In this document: piece after piece, positions 1 to 10,298 of the stretch
Numbering within the stretch: the stretch's first letter is position 1
Layout: each line of letters begins with the position of its first letter
Origin: Pelosinus sp. IPA-1
GTDB lineage: Bacteria; Bacillota; Negativicutes; DSM-13327
Assembly: GCF_030269905.1 (NCBI RefSeq)
Contig: NZ_BSVC01000003.1
Location: 573,816 to 637,815 of the forward strand
Direction: 5' to 3'
DNA length: 64,000 nt
Notes under the pieces: model-generated
What the model saw: only the letters and a program-made list of their open reading frames with translations
The model's database searches: none
What the model was told of the DNA's origin: nothing
Position numbers and translations under genes: made by a program

Positions 1-974
1 TTAAAGAAATAGCATTACAGGAAAAATTAGCGGCATTAAAAGCTGATCTAGCCTCTTTTAATGTATACTTTGATGTATGGTTTAGCGAATGTACCTTGCA
101 TCAAAATGGTGCATTAGAAAAGACTTGTCAAGTTCTAAAAGATAATGGTTCTATCTATGAACATGATGGGGCTCTTTGGTTAAAATCCACAGCCTATGGG
201 GATGATAAAGACCGAGTGGTAATTCGGGATAATAAAATTCCTACTTATTTAGCTGCTGATATTGCCTATCATCGCAATAAATTAGAGCGAGGGTTTAAAA
301 AGCTCATTAATATTTGGGGTGCTGACCATCATGGGTACATATGCCGTGTGAAAGCTGCTATTGGCTCCTTGGGGTATTCTCCTGAACAATTAGAAGTTTT
401 AATTGTACAAATGGTGAGTTTATACAGAAGTGGTCAATTGGTTAAGATGTCAAAACGCACAGGGCAAAGTGTAACATTAACAGAACTGATTGAAGAAGTT
501 GGCACAGATGCTGCAAGATTCTTCTTTATTATGCGTTCTCTTGATAGCCAATTAGATTTTGATCTTGACTTGGCGAAATCTACATCAAACGAAAATCCGG
601 TCTATTATATTCAATACGCTTATGCACGAATTGCTAGCATATTCCGTCAAGCTACAGAAGATGGCATCACTCTTAGTGAGATCGATCATAGTAAATTAAA
701 TTTACTAACAACGGAATGTGAGATCGATTTGATTAAAAAGTTGGGTGAATACAAAGAAGAAATAATTGATGCAGCAAAAGAGCGGGCACCACACCGTATT
801 GCTCGATACGTACATGACTTAGCAGGACAATTTCATACTTTTTATAACCAATGCCGTATTAAGGGTGTGGATCGTGATTTACAGCTAGCGCGAATGGGTT
901 TAGCCTTGGCTGTACAAACAACCATTCGTCATGCACTCAATATTTTAGGGATAAGTGCCCCAGAGAAAATGTAA
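1..974 (+). CDS. argS: Arginyl-tRNA synthetase, 3' part
   Basis: This charges tRNA-Arg with arginine in the cytoplasm. The gene enters from the left edge; the open frame runs from base 3 (KEIALQEKLAALKADLASF...) to the TAA at 972-974. The visible part includes FDVWFSE, the KMSKR signature loop followed by TGQSVTL, the DAARFFFIMRS segment typical of ArgS, and the C-terminal anticodon-binding helical domain ending in a HALNILGI motif. It lies directly upstream of rpoE and pyrG, as in many Firmicutes. The N-terminal catalytic half (HIGH motif) is outside the window. An internal TTG at 96 would be a false start. Identification is secure from motifs and context. Confidence 0.95.
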   Translation, partial: KEIALQEKLAALKADLASFNVYFDVWFSECTLHQNGALEKTCQVLKDNGSIYEHDGALWLKSTAYGDDKDRVVIRDNKIPTYLAADIAYHRNKLERGFKKLINIWGADHHGYICRVKAAIGSLGYSPEQLEVLIVQMVSLYRSGQLVKMSKRTGQSVTLTELIEEVGTDAARFFFIMRSLDSQLDFDLDLAKSTSNENPVYYIQYAYARIASIFRQATEDGITLSEIDHSKLNLLTTECEIDLIKKLGEYKEEIIDAAKERAPHRIARYVHDLAGQFHTFYNQCRIKGVDRDLQLARMGLALAVQTTIRHALNILGISAPEKM

Positions 975-1103
975 AATTAAAGCATTATTAAGAAGAGGAG
1001 TTTCCTCTTGCTTGGTGAATAATACCAGAAAAAATAGTGAAATTGGTGTTTAAATAAAAATAAAAATAAAAAATTAGACGCTAAGTGCGGAAGGAATAAA
1101 TAT

Positions 1104-1469
1104 ATGACAGAAATGATGAAACAAGTCTCAGAGGTAGAATTGGCTTATAAAATTTTACAAAAAACAGGACACTCTATGTATTTTAGAGATTTAATAACAG
1201 AGGTTTTAGAGCTTAAGGGACGCAGAATTCATTCTTTGGCTCATGCCATGTCCGAAGTGCATACACAAATCAATATGGATAGCCGATTTGTTCATATGGG
1301 AAAAGGTATGTGGGGTCTTATGGACTGGTCACCTCAACAATTAAGCGCTCACTCAAATGATGAAAACGAGAGTGTAACCAGTTCTTTTTCATCCCGTCGA
1401 GAAAAACTTTTTGAAGAAATCCAGCAAGAATATGTTGCAGCTTCAACAGAGCCTGGTGAGCGAGAATAA
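1104..1469 (+). CDS. rpoE: RNA polymerase delta subunit (RpoE)
   Basis: Delta is an accessory subunit of Gram-positive RNA polymerase that speeds recycling and tunes promoter choice. Residues about 8-75 form the HARE-type winged-helix domain (ELAYKILQKTGHSMYFRDLI... ending MGKGMWGLMDW). The rest is a tail of about 45 residues that is only mildly acidic. The 121-residue length is short for the family: the Bacillus protein is about 170 residues with a long, strongly acidic tail. The start has GGAAGGA 8 bases upstream. It sits just before pyrG, the classical neighbour. The domain call is firm; whether the short tail keeps nucleic-acid displacement activity is not known. Confidence 0.9.
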   Translation: MTEMMKQVSEVELAYKILQKTGHSMYFRDLITEVLELKGRRIHSLAHAMSEVHTQINMDSRFVHMGKGMWGLMDWSPQQLSAHSNDENESVTSSFSSRREKLFEEIQQEYVAASTEPGERE

Positions 1470-1473
1470 ATAC

Positions 1474-1502
1474 TTGACACTGCCCTTTAGTAAGGATAAA
1501 AT
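1474..1502 (+). promoter_or_regulatory. Sigma-A-type promoter of pyrG
   Basis: TTGACA at 1474-1479 and TAAAAT at 1497-1502 are separated by 17 bp, starting immediately after the rpoE stop codon. This would give pyrG its own transcript with a leader of about 70 nt. The expected start region (about 1508-1512) does not have the GGGC initial sequence used for CTP-sensing reiterative transcription in Bacillus. Confidence 0.7.
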
Positions 1503-1563
1503 GATTGGCGTACTTGAACTAAATATGGACGTATAAATAATAGATCTGTTAAAGGCATTTTAG

Positions 1564-3186
<1,623 letters not shown>

Positions 3187-3191
3187 AAAGA

Positions 3192-3227
3192 AGCAACTGT
3201 TGGACGATTTGTCGACAGTTGCTTTTT
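3192..3227 (+). terminator. Intrinsic terminator after pyrG
   Basis: A 9-bp stem (AGCAACTGT at 3192-3200 with ACAGTTGCT at 3215-3223) is followed by a T-run at 3222-3227, 6 bases after the stop codon. Confidence 0.85.
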
Positions 3228-3278
3228 CCTATACCTATAGACTTACAGTATTAGGGTTAGACAATAAGGAGGATACTC

Positions 3279-4229
3279 ATGTATAAAAAATCAGTTATGG
3301 TTGTAATTGGCATATTCGTATTATTTTCCCTTGTGGGTTTAGCATCTATGGCAAACAGCGCAAAGGAACGGGGAAAGGCAAATCGCTCTGGTAAAATCGC
3401 CATCATTCACGTTGAAGGTGTTATTTTAGGTGGACGAGGGCAAAGCACTGTACTTTTTGAACAAGGTGGTACCGATCAAGTCATTAAGCAAATCCATGAA
3501 GCAAGAGATGACAAAGACGTACAAGCTGTGGTTCTCAGGATTAATAGTCCAGGTGGCAGCGCAGCAGCTTCTCAAGAAGTAGGAGAAGAACTTAAGAAGC
3601 TGCGGGCTCAAGGTAAAGTAGTGGTGACTTCTATGGGGGATGTTGCAGCCTCGGGAGGATATTGGCTGGCAGCTTGTACAGATAAAATTTATGCAAATCC
3701 TACAACGATGACCGGTAGTATCGGAGTATATATGCCTTATGCAAATTGGGAAGAGTTATATAAAAAAGTTGGTATTTATCAAGAGAAAATTAAAAGTGGT
3801 CCTCATAAAGATATTATGTCTCCTGAACGTCAAATGACACAGGAAGAGCGAGAAATCATTCAAACTATGGTGAATGATATTTACAATCAGTTTGTGGATG
3901 TTGTAGCTGAAGGGCGTAAGATGGATAAGGACCAGGTGCGGAAGTTGGCTGATGGACGTATTTATACAGGGAATCAAGGGAAACAATTAGGTTTGGTTGA
4001 CGAATTAGGCAATATGTATGATGCTATTGATGGGGCCGCGCAGTTGGCAGGTATTGTGGGAAAACCAGAAATAAAGGAGCTTGGCAAACAAACCCCTTGG
4101 CAAATGCTCTTTGGCCCTAGTGAAAAGATAAGTACTTTGCTAGAACAGTTTTTGTTTCAAAAAGCACAAAACCAGTTAAGTTTTGGCATTCCCTTGGAAG
4201 CTTCGCCAGAAAAATGGCAGGTGAAGTAA
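3279..4229 (+). CDS. sppA: Signal peptide peptidase SppA (S49 family)
   Basis: A membrane-bound serine protease that degrades cleaved signal peptides. The 316-residue protein has an N-terminal membrane anchor (residues 5-25) and one S49 domain of the short Gram-positive SppA form. The Ser/Lys dyad is visible: Ser125 in DVAASGGYW and Lys177 in GPHKDI. Other family marks are NSPGGS (89-94) and TGSIGV (145-150). AAGGAGG precedes the ATG. The stop codon is directly followed by the ATG of the next gene, so the two are co-transcribed and probably translationally coupled. It sits between pyrG and spo0F, where Bacillus has no sppA, so this is a local insertion. Confidence 0.93.
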   Translation: MYKKSVMVVIGIFVLFSLVGLASMANSAKERGKANRSGKIAIIHVEGVILGGRGQSTVLFEQGGTDQVIKQIHEARDDKDVQAVVLRINSPGGSAAASQEVGEELKKLRAQGKVVVTSMGDVAASGGYWLAACTDKIYANPTTMTGSIGVYMPYANWEELYKKVGIYQEKIKSGPHKDIMSPERQMTQEEREIIQTMVNDIYNQFVDVVAEGRKMDKDQVRKLADGRIYTGNQGKQLGLVDELGNMYDAIDGAAQLAGIVGKPEIKELGKQTPWQMLFGPSEKISTLLEQFLFQKAQNQLSFGIPLEASPEKWQVK

Positions 4230-4811
4230 ATGGGGAATATATTTGATGTTATGTATGATGTATTATTTCAGCCCAAGATGGGGATGAGGGTTATTGCTGA
4301 TAAGAAGAATATTAGTCAATCTCTGATTGTGTTTTTTCTTAGTTTATTAATACCTTTATGGGCCTTGTATTTTGGTTTAAAGGCTTCTAGTGGGACCGCT
4401 CTGGTTCACTTAGTAATCGGGTTTAAGATAATTGCCAGTCTTATGTTATGGATTTTAGGAACTGCCGTGTGGCATTTAATTGCAGAATTCTTTGGGGGTA
4501 GAGGCACAGCTGTTGGATTATTTTCGGCTTTAGGCTTTGCCTATTTTCCCTCCGTACTTATTGTGCCATTGTGGGTATTCGCGGCTTTATTACCAGCTAA
4601 TTTTAAGAGTATAATGATGGCCTTAGTAGCGCTCCTAATTTTGAGTTGGTCGTTTGTTTTACATATTGTAGCAATTAAAGAGGTGTATCAATTTTCTACA
4701 ACGAAAGCTGTGCTCGTACTTGTTACGCCAATGCTGATTATGGTATTAGTAGGTGCGGTTACCTTTACCTTTATTAGCAGTGCGTTGATTCAGATGCCAA
4801 TGTGGTTGTAG
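4230..4811 (+). CDS. Yip1-like integral membrane protein
   Basis: This 193-residue protein has about five hydrophobic segments (roughly 30-50, 60-82, 95-120, 125-147, 155-185). A short amphipathic N-terminus with a QPKMGMRVIADKK stretch precedes the first. The segment FGGRGT...GLFSALGFAYFPS matches the pattern of the Yip1/YIP1 membrane domain family. Function in bacteria is unknown. The ATG follows the sppA stop with no gap, and the lipoprotein gene starts 22 bases later, so sppA, this gene and the lipoprotein form one operon. That points to an envelope role by association only. Confidence 0.65.
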   Translation: MGNIFDVMYDVLFQPKMGMRVIADKKNISQSLIVFFLSLLIPLWALYFGLKASSGTALVHLVIGFKIIASLMLWILGTAVWHLIAEFFGGRGTAVGLFSALGFAYFPSVLIVPLWVFAALLPANFKSIMMALVALLILSWSFVLHIVAIKEVYQFSTTKAVLVLVTPMLIMVLVGAVTFTFISSALIQMPMWL

Positions 4812-4833
4812 ATCGATAAAAGGGTAGGATGAA

Positions 4834-7182
4834 ATGAGAGGTAAATTTATAGTCATAATACTACTTCTAACAGTTATGCTAGGAGGTTGTACTGAGAAGC
4901 CTTTGCCTTTTAAAGCAGGGCTCAGTATTGTTACAGAGGATGAAACAATAAAATGGGGACTTCCCAATCAACTTTTGCAGCAGGGGGCAGGAAATTCGTA
5001 TCGGATTTTGAAGGATGAAGGACAGGGGACGAATATACTGGAACTAGCGGCAGGGAGTAATGGTTCTATGGAATATTTCGTAGAGGTTGAGGCAAATGAT
5101 GCAGCTGTTGCTCATATGCGCTTGGAGTTTTTATCTACGCAAGGTGGGGGAAGGATTAGACTGGCGGCCCTTGATCAAAAAGGAAATATTCTTGGAGAAA
5201 AGGGGTCTGTTTTTACAGGGAAGATTCCTACAGAAACGAAACAAAGTAAGTGGCAGGATATTCGTTACAATACTAATTATCAAGGTGGCTGGTTAGAGGA
5301 AACCTATTCTTTTTCCGATATCTTAAAAAGCCTAAACACAGGAGATTTGGCAGGTGTGGCAAAGTATCGACTAAGTGTAGAGGTGAGTGAAGGGCAACAC
5401 GCTCTGATAACCCAGTTTAGTGCAGATATAGATAGTACGAAAGCAGTACGAGTCATACCAAAGATGGTGGAATACACAGCTAATTTGGGAGATGTATTTC
5501 CGATCGAGATGGATATTGAGAACATAACGCAAAATCTCATTCCTTCTGTGGAAGCAATGCTGCAGGAACCTTTTGGTTATGGTGTGATTGCCATCAGTCC
5601 TGAGGTGCAAGTTGTGGAGCAATTAGCACCAGGAGAAAAGAGGCATCTTAGTTTTCAGGTTAGGGCACAAAGGCCGGATGCAGTAAACTTAAATCAAGCT
5701 TGGCCTATACAGTTTAGTATAAATGGTAAAAATGTACAGACGAAGGTTGGCGTTGCTGTAAGAGATACAAGACCGGGTAAAGTATTTTATGTAATGACGG
5801 AAGACCTAGAGCCTATTGATGGGGCTGGCTATGCAAAAGCTTGGGGAAATTCTGATAGTTGGCTGGAGCCAGAGGAATTTCGCGGCCAAATGGTAAATAA
5901 AGCGGAAGCTATCGATAAAATCGCCGAAAGGTATGGCGCAAAGTGGACCCATTACATTGCTTGGCCTGCTGTTAAGGCGGCAGAATGGGCGGCAGGTCAA
6001 TCCAAGACAGGGGAGTGGCCTAAGGTAGTAGCAGATATTAAAGCTTCCGTACTACGAGAAACTCAAAAAGGGCATGAATATGGGATTCATTTTCATACGG
6101 ATTATGACCCCTATTTACCTGGTAATGTATTATCTTATAACGAGTCAGTTGATGGCTTGTGGGCTAATCATTTGAAACACGGCTGGGCTCATTCTATCAC
6201 TACAGAAGGTGACTTTAGTGATTATAACAGCCGGACAGGCATGTTATACGAATATCAACGTATTTTAGATCAAATTGCAGCGAGTTCCTCCCAAGGGCAA
6301 CTCCTCACAGCGAGAGCTGGTTCCTTCGATTTTGGTAATGGTAGTGCAGATGAAGCGATGAGTACCAATGCATTTAAAAAGGCAGGGCTGTGGGGCTCAA
6401 GTGATGCTGATGGTAATGCAGGTGGCTTGACAAGTGGTGATTATGGACAAGAAATTTACTTTGCTGCCCCTGATGATATTAACACTCCAGGCAAGGATAT
6501 TCGGGCACTAGGAATTGTAGAGTTTCGCCCCACACCAAGGCAATCGATTGCCTACGATAGCCAAAGTGCTGCAGTAATGAATCAAAAAACTGACCAAGGT
6601 ATGAAGTACTTTACTAATAGCAGTGGGAACGTAAAGCCTGGTATTCATAGTATAGTAGGATTTACTCACGCCATGTTTATGATGGGGCAAGGGGATTGGA
6701 AAAGCCTAGAAGGTGGGCAATTCCAAGCATTAGATGAACATTTATCCTATGTAAAAAATCAATATGCTTCCTCAGGGTTACTCGCTTTTGGGACTGCCAG
6801 TGAATTGGTGGAGGCTTATCTAGATTACTATACACCAGAATTACTAGCTATTTATGGTCCAAGGCAGTCAGATAAATATGGGGTTGCCGAGTATGCAATC
6901 CACGTTTTGGGGCATGATATCCCTACGGATGGAAATCATATCCATAATGTAGGAGTGAAGTATCCTTTATATCTACGTGATAGTGCTTATCGTATCAGTG
7001 TGTTAAAAAATGGACAGCCAATCTATAGTACTTGGGGGTTGCCAACACCATATAATGATATTTTCTTTGTAGTAGATGATAAATCGGCCGTATATACTTT
7101 GAAAATCTATCATAATGAGCTAGTATATAAGCTAATATCAAAGTTTCATGTCATAAAAGAAAAAATATTCAAAAAAAAATAG
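4834..7182 (+). CDS. Large lipoprotein with deacetylase-like catalytic motifs
   Basis: This 782-residue exported protein starts with a lipoprotein signal peptide ending in LGGC (Cys about 19). Residues about 30-310 look like beta-rich binding or scaffold domains. From about 315 the sequence FYVMTEDLEPIDGAG begins a region with an acidic pair (Glu323, Asp324), a His-x-His motif at 419-421 followed by TDYDP, and an Arg-containing RAGSFDFGN segment at 494-502. This order (acid, His pair, Arg) is that of NodB-fold polysaccharide deacetylases and related glycan enzymes, but the motifs are not canonical and I do not recognise a named family. The C-terminus is lysine-rich. It is third in the sppA operon. 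A role in cell-envelope glycan processing is inference. Confidence 0.5.
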   Translation: MRGKFIVIILLLTVMLGGCTEKPLPFKAGLSIVTEDETIKWGLPNQLLQQGAGNSYRILKDEGQGTNILELAAGSNGSMEYFVEVEANDAAVAHMRLEFLSTQGGGRIRLAALDQKGNILGEKGSVFTGKIPTETKQSKWQDIRYNTNYQGGWLEETYSFSDILKSLNTGDLAGVAKYRLSVEVSEGQHALITQFSADIDSTKAVRVIPKMVEYTANLGDVFPIEMDIENITQNLIPSVEAMLQEPFGYGVIAISPEVQVVEQLAPGEKRHLSFQVRAQRPDAVNLNQAWPIQFSINGKNVQTKVGVAVRDTRPGKVFYVMTEDLEPIDGAGYAKAWGNSDSWLEPEEFRGQMVNKAEAIDKIAERYGAKWTHYIAWPAVKAAEWAAGQSKTGEWPKVVADIKASVLRETQKGHEYGIHFHTDYDPYLPGNVLSYNESVDGLWANHLKHGWAHSITTEGDFSDYNSRTGMLYEYQRILDQIAASSSQGQLLTARAGSFDFGNGSADEAMSTNAFKKAGLWGSSDADGNAGGLTSGDYGQEIYFAAPDDINTPGKDIRALGIVEFRPTPRQSIAYDSQSAAVMNQKTDQGMKYFTNSSGNVKPGIHSIVGFTHAMFMMGQGDWKSLEGGQFQALDEHLSYVKNQYASSGLLAFGTASELVEAYLDYYTPELLAIYGPRQSDKYGVAEYAIHVLGHDIPTDGNHIHNVGVKYPLYLRDSAYRISVLKNGQPIYSTWGLPTPYNDIFFVVDDKSAVYTLKIYHNELVYKLISKFHVIKEKIFKKK

Positions 7183-7209
7183 ATTAAATCCTATTTTTCC
7201 CAGTAAATA

Positions 7210-7236
7210 GGAGGATATTTTTCCTATTGTGCGAAT
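7210..7236 (+). promoter_or_regulatory. Candidate sigma-H promoter of spo0F
   Basis: An AGGATAT element (7212-7218, preceded by GG) lies 14 bp before GAAT (7233-7236). This fits the sigma-H pattern RnAGGAwww, 11-12 nt, RnnGAAT, except that the R position is T. In B. subtilis spo0F is sigma-H dependent, which makes the match meaningful. A small hairpin with AATAGGA/TCCTATT arms overlaps the -35 region. Confidence 0.45.
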
Positions 7237-7290
7237 AGACATATAACATAGAGCATAAAACGAGTAAAAAGGAATGAGGAGAGGCGAAGG

Positions 7291-7692
7291 ATGTCTAATA
7301 TCACACATACAGTATTAGTTGTTGATGACCAGCCAGGAATTAGAAGATTGTTGATGGAAGTTTTAACTGAAGAAGGATATGTAGTACATACTGCTGCAAA
7401 TGGTTATGAAGGCTTACAAAAAGTCAAAGAGGTTAACCCGGCTTTGATTTTAATGGACATGAAAATGCCAGGTATGGACGGAATTGAAACACTCCGTGAG
7501 CTCAAACGATTAAACCAAGCTAATAAAGTGATTATGATGACAGCATATGGCGAATTGGAACTGGTGAACACTGCCAAAGAATTAGGTGCTTACGCATATA
7601 TTACAAAACCTTTTGATATTATTGATTTATGTTCTATGATTAGTACGTTAATATTTGGTAGTGGTAAGGAATGCGAATTAAAGATCGGCTAA
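7291..7692 (+). CDS. spo0F: Sporulation phosphorelay response regulator Spo0F
   Basis: A single-domain receiver of 133 residues that relays phosphate from sporulation kinases to a phosphotransferase and on to Spo0A. The acidic pocket is Asp12/Asp13, the phospho-acceptor is Asp56 in LMDMKMPGMDG, and Thr84 and Lys106 complete the active site. There is no output domain. Its place downstream of pyrG and upstream of the fsa/glpX pair is the Bacillus spo0F position, which favours Spo0F over a CheY-like protein. A sigma-H-like promoter precedes it and a strong terminator follows. Confidence 0.88.
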   Translation: MSNITHTVLVVDDQPGIRRLLMEVLTEEGYVVHTAANGYEGLQKVKEVNPALILMDMKMPGMDGIETLRELKRLNQANKVIMMTAYGELELVNTAKELGAYAYITKPFDIIDLCSMISTLIFGSGKECELKIG

Positions 7693-7706
7693 TTGAAATA
7701 GTTTCT

Positions 7707-7739
7707 ACACCCAAAGTAAAGTCTTTGGGTGTTTTATTT
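7707..7739 (+). terminator. Intrinsic terminator after spo0F
   Basis: A perfect 10-bp stem (ACACCCAAAG at 7707-7716, CTTTGGGTGT at 7723-7732) is followed by TTTTATTT. Confidence 0.9.
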
Positions 7740-7824
7740 AGAAAAGACGGTAAGAGGGTTTTTAAAATAGAGGCAGGAATTTTTTATTGTTTGGCGAAAT
7801 CAATAGCGAGAGGAGGGGATGTAT

Positions 7825-8466
7825 ATGATTATTAACACTGTTTCAACACTAGCTTTATATTGTCCGCGTTGTGGCAAATTGCACATGCATGATATTTCAA
7901 GATTTGATCTGAAAAACACGACTGGCAGAAAGCTTCTATGTAGTTGTGGTCAATTACAAGCCTCCATTACTAGTGTTGGCGAACGTCAGTGTTTATTGGA
8001 CATCCCTTGTGTTTTATGCCAAACTAACCATGTTGTTTGTCTTGACAGCAATCGCTTTTGGCGTGCTTCTATGGATAAAATATATTGTGTGCAGGAAAAT
8101 TTTGAGCTTGGGTTTATGGGATCGCGGCAATTTATTGCAGAGACGATTAATAAAAATAAAATAGAGTTTGAAAAGATGTCTCTTGGTATGGATATTGATG
8201 AGTATGATGACTACATTGAAAATCCGCAAGTTATGTTTGAAACCTTAAATAAGATACATGATATTGCTGAAAAAGGAAAAGTTTATTGCCGTTGCGGTAG
8301 CAGCGCGATTGGCGCCGAAGTGCTGCCTGAAGGTATTGAACTAGAATGTGCCCAGTGTGGTGGCCATCTTCTCATTCCAGCCCAAAGTGAGAAAGATTTG
8401 GCCTGTGTCGAAGCATTAGATTCTATTGAAATTATTTCGCCGCGTCGTTCGCGGCGTAAACATTAG
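7825..8466 (+). CDS. Cysteine-rich zinc-ribbon protein, unknown function
   Basis: The 213-residue protein holds paired cysteines in CPRC (near 11-14), CSC, CVLC, YCRCG and CAQCGG, the last two near the C-terminus as a classic zinc ribbon. The middle part is acidic (MDIDEYDDYIENP) and the end is basic (SPRRSRRKH). The start at 7825 is chosen because the ribosome site AGGAGGGG (7811-7818) touches the ATG at 7819 but lies 8 bases from the ATG at 7825. It is placed between spo0F and fsa. The multiple CxxC pairs suggest metal binding in a cytoplasmic protein; no enzymatic motif is visible and I do not recognise a characterised relative. Confidence 0.7.
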   Translation: MIINTVSTLALYCPRCGKLHMHDISRFDLKNTTGRKLLCSCGQLQASITSVGERQCLLDIPCVLCQTNHVVCLDSNRFWRASMDKIYCVQENFELGFMGSRQFIAETINKNKIEFEKMSLGMDIDEYDDYIENPQVMFETLNKIHDIAEKGKVYCRCGSSAIGAEVLPEGIELECAQCGGHLLIPAQSEKDLACVEALDSIEIISPRRSRRKH

Positions 8467-8535
8467 AATATAGTGTCAATCAGGTTATAAAAAATTTACA
8501 CAAGAAGCAGAATAAAGAAATGAGGTGTAGTAAAA

Positions 8536-9180
8536 TTGAAGTTCTTCCTTGATACAGCAAACTTTAATGAAATTAAGGACGCTGCGGCCTTAGGAGTTGT
8601 AGCTGGAGTTACGACAAATCCTTCTTTAATTGCAAAAGAAAAAAGAAATATAAAAGAAGTTATAAAAGAAATTTGTGGGCTAGTTGATGGCCCTGTTAGT
8701 GCAGAAGTCATTAGTACTGTTTTTGAAGATATGTTGCCAGAAGCACGGGAATTAGCAGCTATTGCAGAGAATGTAGTTGTTAAGGTTCCGTTAAATATGG
8801 AGGGACTTAAGACAGTAAAGGCCCTAAAAAGTGAAGGGATTAAAACGAATGTTACATTAATCTTTTCTGCGAATCAAGCCCTTATGGCCGCTCGCGCTGG
8901 AGCTTCTTATGTTAGTCCTTTTGTTGGCCGGCTAGATGATATCGGTCAGGATGGAATTGAATTAGTAAAAACCATAGCTGATATTTTTGCTATTCATGAT
9001 ATTGAAACAGAGATTATTGCTGCAAGCGTGCGCCATCCGATTCATGTTACCCAATCTGCATTGGCTGGGTCACACATTGCTACTGTACCTTATAAAGTGC
9101 TTATTAGTTTACTTCAGCATCCTTTGACAGATGCAGGGATAAAAAGATTTCTAGAAGACTGGAAAAACGCAAATTTATAG
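8536..9180 (+). CDS. fsa: Fructose-6-phosphate aldolase / transaldolase-like protein
   Basis: A member of the short (about 215-residue) transaldolase family. It catalyses aldol transfer or cleavage of sugar phosphates; the annotation as FSA or TalC cannot be settled by eye. The family N-terminus MKFFLDTAN is present, with [12 protein letters not shown] (24-35) and the Schiff-base lysine Lys83 in VVKVPLN. The start is TTG at 8536, with GAGGTG 9 bases upstream; no ATG fits the family start. It is followed by glpX, giving a sugar-phosphate pair downstream of spo0F as in Bacillus (ywjH/tal and glpX). Confidence 0.9.
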   Translation: MKFFLDTANFNEIKDAAALGVVAGVTTNPSLIAKEKRNIKEVIKEICGLVDGPVSAEVISTVFEDMLPEARELAAIAENVVVKVPLNMEGLKTVKALKSEGIKTNVTLIFSANQALMAARAGASYVSPFVGRLDDIGQDGIELVKTIADIFAIHDIETEIIAASVRHPIHVTQSALAGSHIATVPYKVLISLLQHPLTDAGIKRFLEDWKNANL

Positions 9181-9204
9181 TTCAAAGATAGTGAGTTTAA
9201 AATG

Positions 9205-9254
9205 GGTTCCAAGTAAGGATAAGTGAGACTTGGCATAAGCCGGGTCTTCTTTAT
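9205..9254 (+). repeat. Remnant of repeat family A, terminator-like hairpin
   Basis: This has family A features: GGTTCCAAGTAAGGATAAG, then the GACTTGGCATAAGCCGGGTC palindrome and TCTTCTTTATT. It probably ends fsa transcription. The TAAGGATAAGTG segment also resembles family B, so it bridges the two families. Confidence 0.6.
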
Positions 9255-9303
9255 TGCTTTTTAATAGAAAATATAATTGTTGTTTAAAAGGAGATGTTGC
9301 TAA

Positions 9304-10269
9304 ATGGATCGTGAACTCGCACTTGAATTTGTCCGTGTAACAGAAGCCGCGGCGATTGCCTCAGGACGTTGGATGGGTAAAGGGGAAAAAAACTTAGCCG
9401 ATCAGGCGGCTGTTGACGCAATGCGCGCAGCTTTTGATTGTGTTAATATTAATGGTAAAGTTGTTATTGGCGAAGGGGAAATGGATGAGGCCCCCATGTT
9501 ATATATAGGGGAAGCTGTTGGCGGTGGTGGCCTTGATGTAGACATCGCAGTTGATCCTCTAGAAGGAACGAACTTAATTGCCAAAGGTTTGCCTGGTGCT
9601 ATTGCAGTTCTTGCGATTGCATCCCGTGGTGGTCTTTTGCATGCCCCGGATATGTATATGGATAAAATTGCCGTCGGGCCTAAGTGTGCCGGTAAAGTAA
9701 GCATTAAGGCATCGGTTACGGAAAACTTAAAGGCAGTAGCGACTGCTTTAGAACGTAAAATAGAAGATTTGACAGTCGTTATTCTAGATCGTCCTCGTCA
9801 CGCTGACATTATTGCAGAAGCACGTAGTGCTGGCGCGCGAATCAAGCTAATTACAGATGGTGATGTATCTCCCGCTGTTAACGTTTGTATTGAAGGCACA
9901 GGCGTTCATATGATGATTGGTATGGGTGGTGCACCAGAAGGCGTTATCGCAGCTGCTGCGGTTAAATGCTTAGGTGGCGATATGCAAGGTATTTTGCGCC
10001 CTGAAAATGAACAAGAGATTGCTCGGGCTAAAACGATGGGTATTATGGATATTAATAAAGTATTGACGATTGATGATTTGGTAAAAGGCGAGGATGTGTT
10101 TTTCGCTGCAACCGCTATTACCCAAGGTGATTTATTGAACGGTGTGCGCTATTTTGGTGGCGGTGCACGGACCCATTCTATTGTTATGCGTTACAAAACT
10201 GGTACTGTACGTTTTGTAGATGCCATTCATAAATTTGATCGTAAACCTTTTTCCATTAAACGCGCGTAG
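9304..10269 (+). CDS. glpX: Fructose-1,6-bisphosphatase, class II (GlpX)
   Basis: This hydrolyses fructose-1,6-bisphosphate in gluconeogenesis. The 321-residue protein has the inositol-phosphatase-fold metal site DPLEGTNL (near 81-88), the GEGEMDEAPML segment, and the GxGGAPEGVIAAAA stretch typical of GlpX. GGAGATG precedes the ATG. It is likely transcribed with or just after fsa. The anti-sense reading frame of about 100 codons inside it is a codon-usage shadow. Confidence 0.95.
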   Translation: MDRELALEFVRVTEAAAIASGRWMGKGEKNLADQAAVDAMRAAFDCVNINGKVVIGEGEMDEAPMLYIGEAVGGGGLDVDIAVDPLEGTNLIAKGLPGAIAVLAIASRGGLLHAPDMYMDKIAVGPKCAGKVSIKASVTENLKAVATALERKIEDLTVVILDRPRHADIIAEARSAGARIKLITDGDVSPAVNVCIEGTGVHMMIGMGGAPEGVIAAAAVKCLGGDMQGILRPENEQEIARAKTMGIMDINKVLTIDDLVKGEDVFFAATAITQGDLLNGVRYFGGGARTHSIVMRYKTGTVRFVDAIHKFDRKPFSIKRA

Positions 10270-10298
10270 AAATAGGTTTCTTGCTAGGTGTACTATTA

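Noticed and set aside
990..1010. Hairpin AAGAGGA/TCCTCTT after argS as a terminator
   Set aside because: The stem is 7 bp but no T-run follows; it may be a weak structure only.
9402..9704. Minus-strand open frame of 100 codons opposite glpX
   Set aside because: Shadow of the conserved glpX gene.
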